Origin: an uncultured Clostridia bacterium
GTDB lineage: Bacteria > Bacillota > Clostridia > Christensenellales > Aristaeellaceae
Assembly (NCBI GenBank): GCA_934630705.1
Contig: CAKTWP010000019.1
Coordinates: forward strand, 1 to 36,524
Length of the DNA stretch: 36,524 bases
Direction of reading: 5' to 3'
Within the stretch, counting starts at the first letter, position 1; each line of letters begins with the position of its first letter. The notes below the pieces were generated by a model, which worked only from the letters and a program-made list of their open reading frames with translations, was not told the origin of the DNA and made no database searches. The position numbers were made by a program, and so were the translations under genes. Positions 22,333 to 29,865 of this stretch are shown here, piece after piece.

Positions 22333-23790
22333 TTACAGCGGCAGATTGCCGTGCTTCTTGGGCAGGTTCACATCATGCTTGGAGGCCAGCATTTCCAGCG
22401 CATAAATCACGTATTTGCGGGTTTCCCGGGGCTCGATCACGTCGTCCACCATGCCGTTCTGCGCCGCAAAGAGCGCGCCGCTGCGCTTGGCGTAAGCGTC
22501 CTCCAGGCCTTCCCGGGTTTCGCCCGCCTGCAGCTTCTCGCCTTCAAAGGTCTGCACGGCGGCTTCCTTCGTCAGGGGCGCGATCATGGCATTGGGCCAG
22601 GCATACGCCATGTCCGCCACGTTCTTGCCGCCCATGGCCACATACGCCGCGCCCACCGCGTCGCCCGTAATCACGGCCACCTTGGCCGCCGTGGCTTCGG
22701 AATAGGCGTAGCACAGCTCGGCAGCGCCCCGCAGCAGATTGCCCTGCTGGCAAACGGCGGGCACGGCCATGCCGTCGGTGTTCACCAGCGTCACCACCGG
22801 CAGCTGATAGCAGTCGCACAGGCGCACGAACCGGGCCGCCTTGCGGCAGGCGTCGGCGGTGAGCCGGCCCTGATCCTGGGCGTAATCCGTGGCCACCAGG
22901 CCCACGCTCCGGCCGCCGATGCGGCACAGCGCCGTTTTCACGGCCACGCCAAAGCCCTTGTACAGCTCCACAACCCGGCCGTCATCCGCCAGATCCGCCA
23001 TCAGCGCGGATCCATCCGCCGCGTCCTGGCAAACCAGCTCGCGGTTCAGATCGTCGCTGTCGGCCACCAGCGTGGCGTCTTCCATATTGCAGGCGGGCAG
23101 CAGGTCCAGCAGCGCGGCGATCAGCGCCGTGGCTTCCTCCTCGTTCTCCGCCGTCAGGGCCACAGCGCCCTGCTTTTCCATTTCTTCCGCGCCGAAGAGC
23201 TGCTGGGCGGTTTTTTCCCTGCCCTTTTCGCTGTTCATCACCAGCGCGGTATGCAGCGCCAGCTCGCCGGTCTTTTTCACTTCAATGGCGATATCGCAGG
23301 CCTGGGCGATCAGCGTGGCCAGGCCGCGGCAGGGGCCCATCACGCACGCGATCATGGGGCACACGCCGGACAGCCGCGCCATCTGGCTCACGATCCCGGC
23401 ATAAGCGGGCATCGCCGCCGCGCCCTCATCGATCTTCACCCCGGCGCTGTCCAGCAGCGCCACCACCGGCGCGCCGTTCACCTTCGCCATGGTCAGCACC
23501 TTCTGAATTTTCTCGGCCTGGGCCCGGGTCATCGCCCCGCCGCAGGCGGCGTAATCCTGAGCAAAGCAATAGGCCGCGCAGCCGTTCACCGTGCCAAAGC
23601 CGGCCACCACGTGGCTCTCTTCCCGCAGCGCGTCCACTTCCACGAAGCTGCCCGCGTCAAAAAGCTTGGCCACGCGTTCCCGCGCCGTGCACTTGCCGTC
23701 CGCGTGCTGCTTGGCAATGCGCTCAGCGCTGCCCTGCACAATGGCGGCCTTTTCCTTGGCCAGGGTCTGCACCATTTCCGACATGTCCAT
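22333..23790 (-). CDS. Acyl-CoA carboxyltransferase of the MmdA / transcarboxylase 12S type, divergent
   Basis: The protein (about 485 residues) has the two crotonase-like halves of the ACCD/PCCB/MmdA family. Visible family segments are ARERVAKLFDAGSFVEVDAL, QDYAACGGAMTRAQAEKIQK, VMGPCRGLATLIAQACDIAI, DACRKAARFVRLCDCYQLPV and GDAVGAAYVAMGGKNVADMA. Several otherwise constant positions differ (for example GPCAGG reads GPCRGL), and it is shorter than the usual 505-520 residues. The product would transfer CO2 between an acyl-CoA, perhaps methylmalonyl-CoA or a related compound, and biotin. Start is uncertain: ATG at 23805, 23790 or 23784; AAGGA abuts the first, so an inner start is likelier. First gene of the operon. 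Confidence 0.88.
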   Translation of the reverse strand: MDMSEMVQTLAKEKAAIVQGSAERIAKQHADGKCTARERVAKLFDAGSFVEVDALREESHVVAGFGTVNGCAAYCFAQDYAACGGAMTRAQAEKIQKVLTMAKVNGAPVVALLDSAGVKIDEGAAAMPAYAGIVSQMARLSGVCPMIACVMGPCRGLATLIAQACDIAIEVKKTGELALHTALVMNSEKGREKTAQQLFGAEEMEKQGAVALTAENEEEATALIAALLDLLPACNMEDATLVADSDDLNRELVCQDAADGSALMADLADDGRVVELYKGFGVAVKTALCRIGGRSVGLVATDYAQDQGRLTADACRKAARFVRLCDCYQLPVVTLVNTDGMAVPAVCQQGNLLRGAAELCYAYSEATAAKVAVITGDAVGAAYVAMGGKNVADMAYAWPNAMIAPLTKEAAVQTFEGEKLQAGETREGLEDAYAKRSGALFAAQNGMVDDVIEPRETRKYVIYALEMLASKHDVNLPKKHGNLPL

Positions 23791-23805
23791 TCCCTTTTCC
23801 CCCAT

Positions 23806-24310
23806 TCCTTCCAGATAGATTGAGTATCGGGATGTATTGCATGGCTTCTTCTCCGTCCCATTCCCGCCGCGGTAGGTCGCCGCGATGGATTTCCCGTGGG
23901 ATGAACCGCCGGGGCAATCCGCCGAAGCGCTTTCATCCGTTCAGGCACTGCGCCAGGCAGTCTGCCATAATGGGGCATCCGCCGGGATGCGGCCTTCCGG
24001 GTGCTTTACGCCGGGGCGGTCGCATCATGGGTGACACGGCTGCGGACGGCAATCGCTGCGGTCGCTTTCCCGTCTCATGTCCCATTTTGCGGCGGAACAG
24101 GGCGGGATTGTCTGGGTCGAAAAAAAAGAAGCCTTATCCTTACCCGAATTCCCCTATTCAACACATTATGCCTTTTTCCTGCTTCTTTCTGCAAAAAAAC
24201 GCAATTTTTTTCTTTCTTCGCCCGCGTTCGCCCGCCGCCTCATTTCCGCCCCTTTATGCTTATGGCCCCAAAAACAGTTTCATCCCTGTGGTCGGAGGAA
24301 TTGCTGAAAG
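23806..24310 (-). promoter_or_regulatory. Upstream region of the decarboxylase operon with a weak promoter candidate
   Basis: About 500 nt hold no supported gene. On the minus strand TTGCAG (24189-24194) and CATAAT (24165-24170) are 18 bp apart and could start a transcript with a leader of roughly 370 nt. The leader is GC-rich, with stems such as GGCCGCATCCCGGCGGATGCC. I could not match it to a riboswitch family. Confidence is low for the promoter. Confidence 0.35.
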
Positions 24311-24382
24311 AGAAAAAGCGAGCGGGACTTTCTTTCTCCTGAAAGATAGTCCGCTCGCACTCTCCCAAAGAAAGCCGCTTGG
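24311..24382 (-). terminator. recF terminator, a copy of the GGCTTTCTT-head hairpin repeat
   Basis: On the minus strand the head CCAAGCGGCTTTCTTTGGGA (24363-24382) precedes a hairpin in which GCGAGCGGACT pairs with AGTCCCGCTCGC (24318-24358), followed by TTTTTCTCTTT. It lies about 50 nt after the recF stop. The same head and hairpin layout occurs three times at 32.0-32.3 kb. Confidence 0.8.
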
Positions 24383-24429
24383 AAAAAAACTGCTTTTGCG
24401 TATAGAGACTTTTCCGGCAGTCCCATCGA

Positions 24430-25521
24430 TTATGTCGTTTCCTCCGTGATTTCCCCATTTTTCACCCGCAGCACGCAGGCAGGGCGCGCGCCCTGAAAAT
24501 CTCCCCGGTCGGTGCAGGTGAGCAGCGCCTGGGCGCGGCCAATCCGGGTGATCAGCCGGCGGCGGCGATCCGGGTCCAGCTCGCTGAGCACATCATCCAG
24601 CAGCAGCAGCGGCGGCTCGCCCTGCGCCGCTTCCAGCAGATCAAACGCCGCCAGCTTCATGGACAGCGCCGCCGTGCGCATCTGCCCCTGGGATCCGAAC
24701 GCCTTGAGCGGTTCGCCGCTGAGCAGCAGCTCCAGATCATCCCGGTGCGGGCCAAAGCAGGTGGTCTGCCGGGCCAGATCCTCCCGGCGGCAGGCCGCCA
24801 GCCCCTGACGCATGGCCTCGGCGGGATCCTCGCTGTCCGCCAGGGCGCTTTTATAGCGCAGGGTCAGGATTTCCTCGTCCCGCCCGCCAATATACCGATA
24901 ATGCACCTGTGCCCGCTGGCCCAGCATTTCGCCTGCGTCCCGCCGCAGCCGCGCCACCGGCGCCGCCGCCAATGCCAGCTGCTCATCCCAGGCCGGCAGC
25001 TGCCGCTGATCGCCCAGCTTCAGCACCGCGTTTCGCTGCTTCAGGGCGGTCATATACCCCTGCAGCGCGTAAAAATAGGCCTTTTGCTGCTGAGAAAGCA
25101 GCATATCCAGAAATCGCCGCCGGGCCTGCGGGCCATCCTTGACCAGCCCCAGATCCTCGGGGGAGAAGATCACGCAGGTGGCATGGCCCATCAGTTCGCC
25201 CATGCGGCTGGCGGTTTTCCCGTTCACATACACGATTTTGCGCCGCCGGGCGTTTTCGAACAGGCGCACGCCCACCTCATGCTTTCCATCCCGGCGATCC
25301 ACGGTCAGCTGCACGGCGGCGGTTTCCTGATCCCGGCGGATCATTTCCTTATCCTGAGACGTGCGATGGCTCTTGCCCAGGCAGCACAGATGAATGGCTT
25401 CCAGCAGGTTGGTTTTTCCCGCGCCGTTTTCGCCCACCAGCACCGTCACGCCCTCCGGCGGCGACAGCAGCACTTGCCGGTAACACCGGAAATCATGCAG
25501 CCTCAGCCCTGTAATCCGCAT
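24430..25521 (-). CDS. recF: DNA replication and repair protein RecF
   Basis: RecF binds gapped DNA and helps RecO/RecR load RecA. The 363-residue SMC-like ATPase has Walker A GENGAGKTNLL at residues 30-40, the ABC-like signature region around FGSQGQMRTAALSMKLA, and Walker B LLLLDDVLSELD. Length is typical. In most Firmicutes recF follows dnaN on the same strand; here it is 4.3 kb away across oriC and points the other way. ATG 25521 has AAGGGGG eight bases upstream. Confidence 0.97.
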   Translation of the reverse strand: MRITGLRLHDFRCYRQVLLSPPEGVTVLVGENGAGKTNLLEAIHLCCLGKSHRTSQDKEMIRRDQETAAVQLTVDRRDGKHEVGVRLFENARRRKIVYVNGKTASRMGELMGHATCVIFSPEDLGLVKDGPQARRRFLDMLLSQQQKAYFYALQGYMTALKQRNAVLKLGDQRQLPAWDEQLALAAAPVARLRRDAGEMLGQRAQVHYRYIGGRDEEILTLRYKSALADSEDPAEAMRQGLAACRREDLARQTTCFGPHRDDLELLLSGEPLKAFGSQGQMRTAALSMKLAAFDLLEAAQGEPPLLLLDDVLSELDPDRRRRLITRIGRAQALLTCTDRGDFQGARPACVLRVKNGEITEETT

Positions 25522-25598
25522 GCCGCCGCCCCCTTACACCCTCTTTTTTTCCTCACAAAGTGTGCCACAAATCCGCCGCCCTGTCAAGCGACATTGAA

Positions 25599-25614
25599 TG
25601 TTTCACGTGAAACA
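25599..25614. promoter_or_regulatory. parS site 1 (ParB/Spo0J binding)
   Basis: TGTTTCACGTGAAACA is a perfect 16-bp palindrome and matches the bacterial parS consensus TGTTNCACGTGAAACA at all positions. It sits in the recF-trkH spacer, 3.04 kb from a second identical site and about 4 kb from oriC. ParB-CTP clamps load at such sites and recruit SMC for origin segregation. Confidence 0.93.
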
Positions 25615-25621
25615 TTTGAAA

Positions 25622-25669
25622 AAGGCAAAAAATACGGGAGAGCGCTTTTGCGTCAAAGGCCCTCTCCCG
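25622..25669 (-). terminator. trkH terminator, dispersed hairpin type
   Basis: On the minus strand CGGGAGAGGGCCTTTGACGC and its partner TTTTGCGCTCTCCCG form a hairpin (25635-25669), followed by TATTTTTTGCCTTTTT. It is 15 nt after the trkH stop. The CTTTTGCGTCAAAGG centre resembles the cores of the other dispersed hairpins. Confidence 0.85.
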
Positions 25670-25684
25670 CAAAGCAACCGTTTC

Positions 25685-27130
25685 TTAGTTCTTCCGCCAC
25701 ATGCTGGGGGCGAAAAGAAGAAGAATGGGGTAGATTTCCAAACGCCCGGCCAGCATCTGGAAGGAAAGCAGCAGCTTGGCGGGGATGGAATAGAACGCGA
25801 AGTTCTCCACAGGGCCGACCATGTTGAACCCCGGGCCCACATTGGAAAGGCACGTAAGCACGGAGGTGAACGCCGTGGTCAGATCCACCGATTCAAAGCA
25901 GAGCAGCAGCGTGCCCAGCAAAAGAAGCAGAATATATAGGAAGGAATAGATGCCCAACTGGCTCATGGTGCCTTCCTGCACCACCTTGCCCTCAAACCGG
26001 ATGACCTCCACCTTCCGGGGCTGAAGGGTGTGGCGCATGTCGCGATACGCGCCCTTCATCATCAGAATCACCCGGCTGATCTTGAAGCCGCCCGCCGTGG
26101 AGCTTGCGCAGGCGCCGGTGAACATCAGCAGCGCCAGAATGCCCTTGGCGATCAGCGGCCAGGTGTTGAAGTCTGCCGTGGCAAAGCCCGTGGTGGAAAT
26201 GATGGACGTGGTCTGGAAAAAGCCGTCCCGCAGGGCTTTTCCAAGATTGGGCGCCGTGGGCAGCAACGCGCCTGTGATCCCCAGGGTGGCCAGCACAACC
26301 AGCCCCAGATAGACCCACAGCTCCTCGCTGTGCATCGCCAGGCCCGCCTCCCGGCGCAGAAAATGGAAATACACCGTGAAGTTCACCCCGAACAGCATCA
26401 TGAACACCCCGATGATCCATTCAATCAGCGGGCTGTTAAACGCCGCCACGCTGGCATTATAATTGGAAAAACCGCCGGTACCCGCGGTGCCGAAGGTGTG
26501 GATCAGCGCATCGTACAGATTCATCCCCGCCAGCAGCAGGCAGACCGTCTGGGCCAGGGACAGCAAAATATACAGCAGATACAGCACCTTCGCCGAATCG
26601 CCCATCTTGGGCATCAGCTTGGAAAAGGTGGGGCCGGGGCTTTCCGCCCGGGCCAGATGCGCCGTGCGGCCCGACAGCTTGGGCAGAATCGCCACTGTCA
26701 GCACCAGCACGCCCATGCCTCCGATCCAATGGGTGAACGACCGCCAGAACAGCACGCCCTTGGGCAGGGATTCGATCTCGGTAAGGATCGTGGAGCCGGT
26801 GGTGGTAAATCCGCTGACGGCTTCAAAGTACGCATCCGCCAGACAGGGAATTGCCCCGGAAAACCAGGCCGGCAGCGCCCCGAACAGAGACAGCACCGCC
26901 CAGCTCAGCCCCGCCACGGCCATGCCGTCCCGGGCGCTCAGATCCGGCCGCCGGGGCTTGAGCAGATATGCCGGCAGCGCCCCGCAGCCCGCCGTGATCA
27001 AAATGGTGTACACAAAAGGCAGCACATCGTTTTCCCCGAAATACAGCGCCACCGCCAGCGATGGCAGCATCAGCGCCGCTTCGATGAGCAAAAGCCGCCC
27101 CAATAATCGAAATACCAGCCGGTAATTCAA
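25685..27130 (-). CDS. trkH: Trk/Ktr potassium uptake channel subunit TrkH
   Basis: The 481-residue membrane protein is the ion-conducting part of the Trk K+ uptake system. The four selectivity-filter repeats are visible: AVSGFTTTGSTIL, TAGTGGFSNYNASV, IISTTGFATADFNT and CLSNVGPGFNMVGP. Its regulator gene trkA lies directly upstream, 41 nt away, in the same operon. The start codon is TTG at 27130, with AAGGGAAG a few bases upstream, giving the usual N-terminus MNYRLVFRLLGRLLL. Confidence 0.95.
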   Translation of the reverse strand: MNYRLVFRLLGRLLLIEAALMLPSLAVALYFGENDVLPFVYTILITAGCGALPAYLLKPRRPDLSARDGMAVAGLSWAVLSLFGALPAWFSGAIPCLADAYFEAVSGFTTTGSTILTEIESLPKGVLFWRSFTHWIGGMGVLVLTVAILPKLSGRTAHLARAESPGPTFSKLMPKMGDSAKVLYLLYILLSLAQTVCLLLAGMNLYDALIHTFGTAGTGGFSNYNASVAAFNSPLIEWIIGVFMMLFGVNFTVYFHFLRREAGLAMHSEELWVYLGLVVLATLGITGALLPTAPNLGKALRDGFFQTTSIISTTGFATADFNTWPLIAKGILALLMFTGACASSTAGGFKISRVILMMKGAYRDMRHTLQPRKVEVIRFEGKVVQEGTMSQLGIYSFLYILLLLLGTLLLCFESVDLTTAFTSVLTCLSNVGPGFNMVGPVENFAFYSIPAKLLLSFQMLAGRLEIYPILLLFAPSMWRKN

Positions 27131-27171
27131 GCTTCTTCCCTTCTTTTGCAGCTTTTTTCTTCTATATTATA

Positions 27172-28539
27172 TTATTTCCGTTTGATAACCTCGCCCAGGC
27201 CGCGAATGCCCGCCCGGCGGCTGATGATAATCACGTTGTCGCCGGTTTCGATGGTATCGTTGCCGTGGGGGATATGCACCTGCCCCTCCCGGACGATCAC
27301 GGCGATCAGGCAGTCCCGGGCGATATTCAGGTTTACCAGCGGCACATGGATATACGGATCCCCGGCCTGGGCCACAAATTCCAGCGCCTCCACAGCCCCG
27401 TCCATCAGCCGGTACATCCGTTCCACCGACGCAAACGACCGGTTGGCCCGGGTGCGGACGGTGCGCAGGATGGTATTGCAGGCCACAGCCTTGGTGCTGA
27501 TGATGGAATCCAGGCCCATGCCGTGCATGATGGCGGAATAATTATCCCGGCCGGACTTTACGATGACCTTCTTCACGCCCCGCTGGGTGGCATAGAAGCC
27601 GGCCATCAGGTTTTCCTCGTCCCGGTCGGACAGGGTGACGAAGGCGTGGGTATCGGCCAGCCCTTCGCTTTCCAGCAGCTCCTGATCCGTGCCGTCCCCC
27701 TCGATGATGGTTACGTCCGGCAACTCCTCGGACAGGAAACGGGCCTTCTGGGGCTTCATTTCAATGATGGACACCTTGATTTTCATGGCCGTGAGCATGG
27801 ACGCCAGATAATAGGCGATCCGACTGCCGCCCATGATCATGACGGAGCGAATATCCGCCATGCCGCGGCCCAGGGCCTCGAAAAACGCCGTGATGGTTTT
27901 CACATCGCCCACCACGTGCACCCGGTCGCCGGGCTGAATCACGAAATCGCCCCTGGGAATCACAGCCTCGCTGCCCCGCTCCACCACGCCGAACAGCACA
28001 TGGGGGAGGGCGTGATTCTTCTTATATAATTCCGCCAGCGGCACGCCCACCACCAAATCCCCTTCCGCGGCGCGGAAATCCACCATTTCCACCCGGCCGC
28101 GGGCGAAGGTTTCGATATTGCCGGCAAAGGGGAAACGGAGCATCCGGCTGATTTCCCGGGCGGTGGAGCGCTCGGGATTGATCACATAGTCAATGTCCAG
28201 CTCCTTTTGCAGGAAGGGCAGGCTGCTCAGGTATTCCGGATCCCGGATCCGGGCGATGGCATATTGCGCGCCCAGACGCTTGGCAGTCAGGCAGGCCAGC
28301 ATGTTCACCTCGTCCCCCGCCGTGGCGGCGATCACGATGTCCGCATGCTGCACGTCAGCTTCGGTCAGGATATCGGCGCTGACGCCGCTGCCCTTAATAA
28401 ACAGCGCGTCCAGGGTATCCATGCCCCGCTGCACCACGGCGTCGCTGGAGTCCACCACGGTGATGTCGTGGCCCTCCTCCACCAGCCGCTGCGCCAGGGA
28501 ATTGCCCAGCTTCCCGCCGCCAACAATAATAATCCGCAT
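27172..28539 (-). CDS. trkA: Trk potassium uptake regulatory protein TrkA
   Basis: The 455-residue cytoplasmic protein has two tandem RCK units. The first Rossmann fold starts MRIIIVGGGKLGNSLAQRLV with the acidic nucleotide-binding residue in VVDSSD. The second begins near SVMIMGGSRIAYYLASMLTA. Each is followed by a TrkA-C domain (VVGVPLAELYKKNHALPHVL; IHVPLVNLNIARDCLIAVIV). It binds NAD(H) or ATP/ADP and gates TrkH. Start ATG 28539 has AGGAGGA upstream. Confidence 0.96.
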   Translation of the reverse strand: MRIIIVGGGKLGNSLAQRLVEEGHDITVVDSSDAVVQRGMDTLDALFIKGSGVSADILTEADVQHADIVIAATAGDEVNMLACLTAKRLGAQYAIARIRDPEYLSSLPFLQKELDIDYVINPERSTAREISRMLRFPFAGNIETFARGRVEMVDFRAAEGDLVVGVPLAELYKKNHALPHVLFGVVERGSEAVIPRGDFVIQPGDRVHVVGDVKTITAFFEALGRGMADIRSVMIMGGSRIAYYLASMLTAMKIKVSIIEMKPQKARFLSEELPDVTIIEGDGTDQELLESEGLADTHAFVTLSDRDEENLMAGFYATQRGVKKVIVKSGRDNYSAIMHGMGLDSIISTKAVACNTILRTVRTRANRSFASVERMYRLMDGAVEALEFVAQAGDPYIHVPLVNLNIARDCLIAVIVREGQVHIPHGNDTIETGDNVIIISRRAGIRGLGEVIKRK

Positions 28540-28578
28540 GGGTTCCTCCTTTGTTCTTCAAAAAGCGTGAACATTTTT

Positions 28579-28607
28579 ATTATATCACACCCGCAACCGT
28601 TTGAAAA
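28579..28607 (-). promoter_or_regulatory. Promoter of the trkA-trkH operon
   Basis: On the minus strand TATAAT (28579-28584) is a perfect -10, 17 bp from TTTTCA (28602-28607), which matches four of six -35 bases. The start would fall about 35 nt before the trkA ATG. Confidence 0.7.
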
Positions 28608-28638
28608 GGGATGAAACGGCAAGGGCCATGGCCGTGAA

Positions 28639-28654
28639 TGTTTCACGTGAAACA
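28639..28654. promoter_or_regulatory. parS site 2 (ParB/Spo0J binding)
   Basis: The same 16-bp palindrome TGTTTCACGTGAAACA as at 25599, again preceded by GAA. It lies between the divergent trkA and DUF378 genes, about 0.7 kb from the start of the oriC box cluster. Confidence 0.93.
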
Positions 28655-28728
28655 ATATGGTTTTCCGCGTATAAATCCCGCCCACCTTTGCCATACTAAG
28701 CCTGACCATCAAAAAGGAGGAAACAACT

Positions 28729-28932
28729 ATGGCGGATAAAATTGCGCTGCTGCTGGCCATCATCGGGGCCATTAACTGGGGCCTGATCGGCATTTTTCAG
28801 TTCGACCTGGTGGCCTATCTCTTTGGGGGCCAGGGCGCGCTGGTGAGCCGGATCATTTACACCGTGGTGGGCGCCGCGGGGCTATGGTGCATCTCCATGC
28901 TGTTCCATGACCGGGACACCGTGAAGGAGTAA
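28729..28932 (+). CDS. DUF378 family small membrane protein
   Basis: The 67-residue protein contains two hydrophobic segments (about 4-30, IALLLAIIGAINWGLIGIFQ; 38-58, VSRIIYTVVGAAGLWCISML). AINWGLIG is the signature of the DUF378 (YuzA-like) family, whose function is unknown. AAGGAGG lies ten bases upstream of the ATG. It is the first plus-strand gene, divergent from trkA, and ends in a hairpin terminator. Confidence 0.9.
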   Translation: MADKIALLLAIIGAINWGLIGIFQFDLVAYLFGGQGALVSRIIYTVVGAAGLWCISMLFHDRDTVKE

Positions 28933-28951
28933 GGAAGAGACGGAGAGAATG

Positions 28952-28998
28952 AGGGGAATCTGCTTTTGAGACAAGAGCAGGTTCCCCTTGCCTTTTCA
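28952..28998 (+). terminator. Terminator of the DUF378 gene, dispersed hairpin type
   Basis: AGGGGAATCTGCTTTTG pairs with CAAGAGCAGGTTCCCCT around AGA (28952-28988), followed by TGCCTTTTC. It is 20 nt after the stop codon and has the same GGGGAA...CTTTTG...CAAGAG layout as the other repeat copies. Confidence 0.8.
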
Positions 28999-29115
28999 GA
29001 AAAACGGATTTTGGATTATTTGAACGATATGCAATCAGCAAACCGAAATGTTTAGAAGGATTTAGAAGGAAATAGAGGGATTGCCGCTAAGCTCAAAGCC
29101 AATATCATTCCCTAT

Positions 29116-29180
29116 GGCTTTCTGAGGGGGGCGGGGGAACCATTCTTGGCCGCAAAGAATGGTTCCCCCATATTTTTTCA
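29116..29180 (+). repeat. Dispersed hairpin repeat with GGCTTTCTG head
   Basis: The head GGCTTTCTGAGGGGGGCG is followed by GGGGGAACCATTCTT pairing with AAGAATGGTTCCCCC (29133-29169), then CATATTTTTTC. The T-tract would allow termination on the plus strand. It is about 105 bp from the next copy. Confidence 0.8.
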
Positions 29181-29225
29181 CCAGGCCTGGGGCGCATTGC
29201 CGATAAAACAAAAAACGCCTTCTCC

Positions 29226-29294
29226 CCAACCGGTTTTCGGAAGGGGCGCGGGGGAACCCCTTTTGACGCAAAAGTGGTTCCCCCGCATATTTTG
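29226..29294 (+). repeat. Dispersed hairpin repeat with CCGGTTTTC head
   Basis: CCAACCGGTTTTCGGAAGGG heads a hairpin in which CGGGGGAACC pairs with GGTTCCCCCG around a CTTTTGACGCAAAAG core (29249-29285), followed by CATATTTTG. It shares flanking bases with the copy at 29116 and with the one in the secY-adk gap. Confidence 0.8.
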
Positions 29295-29349
29295 ATATAC
29301 AGCTTTCCAGGAAATTTATGTAATTTCATGCCGCTTTCAGGCGAAATTT

Positions 29350-29780
29350 GGGGGATAACGTTGGGGATAAGCAGGGATAATGTGGCGGCCGGAGCCATAA
29401 AATGCAGGCGGGGCAAGGATTTGCTTATCCACAGGCTGTGGAAAGGGCGTTTGGGGATCATGTGGATAAGCCAGAGAAACGAAAAAAGGCGATGGAAGGA
29501 GAAAACAAAAAAGCAATTCATGAACGGGAAATGCGGTTTTTCCTTGCAATTTTTAGCAAAGTATGCGACAATAACAGGTGCGAAGCGGCGCGATGACGGG
29601 CCGCGGAACGGCTGTGCAGGGCGAAAAGCGGGTTATCCCAAATCCTTCCCGGCTTTTTCCCATGGATATCCGCAGGGCCAAGGGCCCTGAAAGCCTTGTA
29701 AATCCTGGGTTTCAGGCGGTTATCCACTTATCCCCAGCCCCTACTAATACTACTAAAATATATATTCTACTACTACTGCG
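29350..29780. other. Chromosomal replication origin oriC
   Basis: DnaA boxes: perfect TTATCCACA at 29425-29433 (plus) and 29461-29469 (minus). Variants are TTATCCCCC 29350-29358, TTATCCCCA 29362-29370 and TTATCCCTG 29372-29380 (all minus), TTATCCCAA 29633-29641, and two abutting boxes TTATCCACT 29720-29728 and TTATCCCCA 29728-29736 (plus). These two are followed by GC-rich GCCCC, then TACTAATACTACTA (29742-29755), which on the other strand reads as TAG/TAT trios, then AATATATATT. Box pair, GC spacer, trios and AT tract in this order match the basal unwinding system next to dnaN in Bacillus subtilis. A further CTACTACTACT lies at 29767-29777. Confidence 0.9.
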
Positions 29781-29865
29781 CCGAAAGGGCGGCCGGCGCG
29801 CCGTCCCGGGCGTTGGGGCCGAAGGAACCGGCCTGTTACAAAGCAACCATAAAGGGGATGACGAA

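Larger units (their letters stand above)
28999..29349. other. Gene-free segment left of oriC with two hairpin repeats
   Basis: No supported gene. Besides the two hairpins listed separately it contains a short direct repeat TTTAGAAGGA at about 29051-29069. The rest is unremarkable. Confidence 0.5.

Noticed and set aside
28660..28700. Promoter of the DUF378 gene
   Set aside because: TATAAA and CATACT both occur, but neither has an acceptable -35 at 16-18 bp, so no promoter was called.
29105..29521. Minus-strand frame of 138 residues left of oriC
   Set aside because: It crosses two perfect hairpin repeats and part of the DnaA box cluster; no ribosome site.
29578..29865. N-terminal extension of dnaN
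   Set aside because: The in-frame upstream part overlaps DnaA boxes and the AT tract, and the ribosome site and family start agree on 29866.
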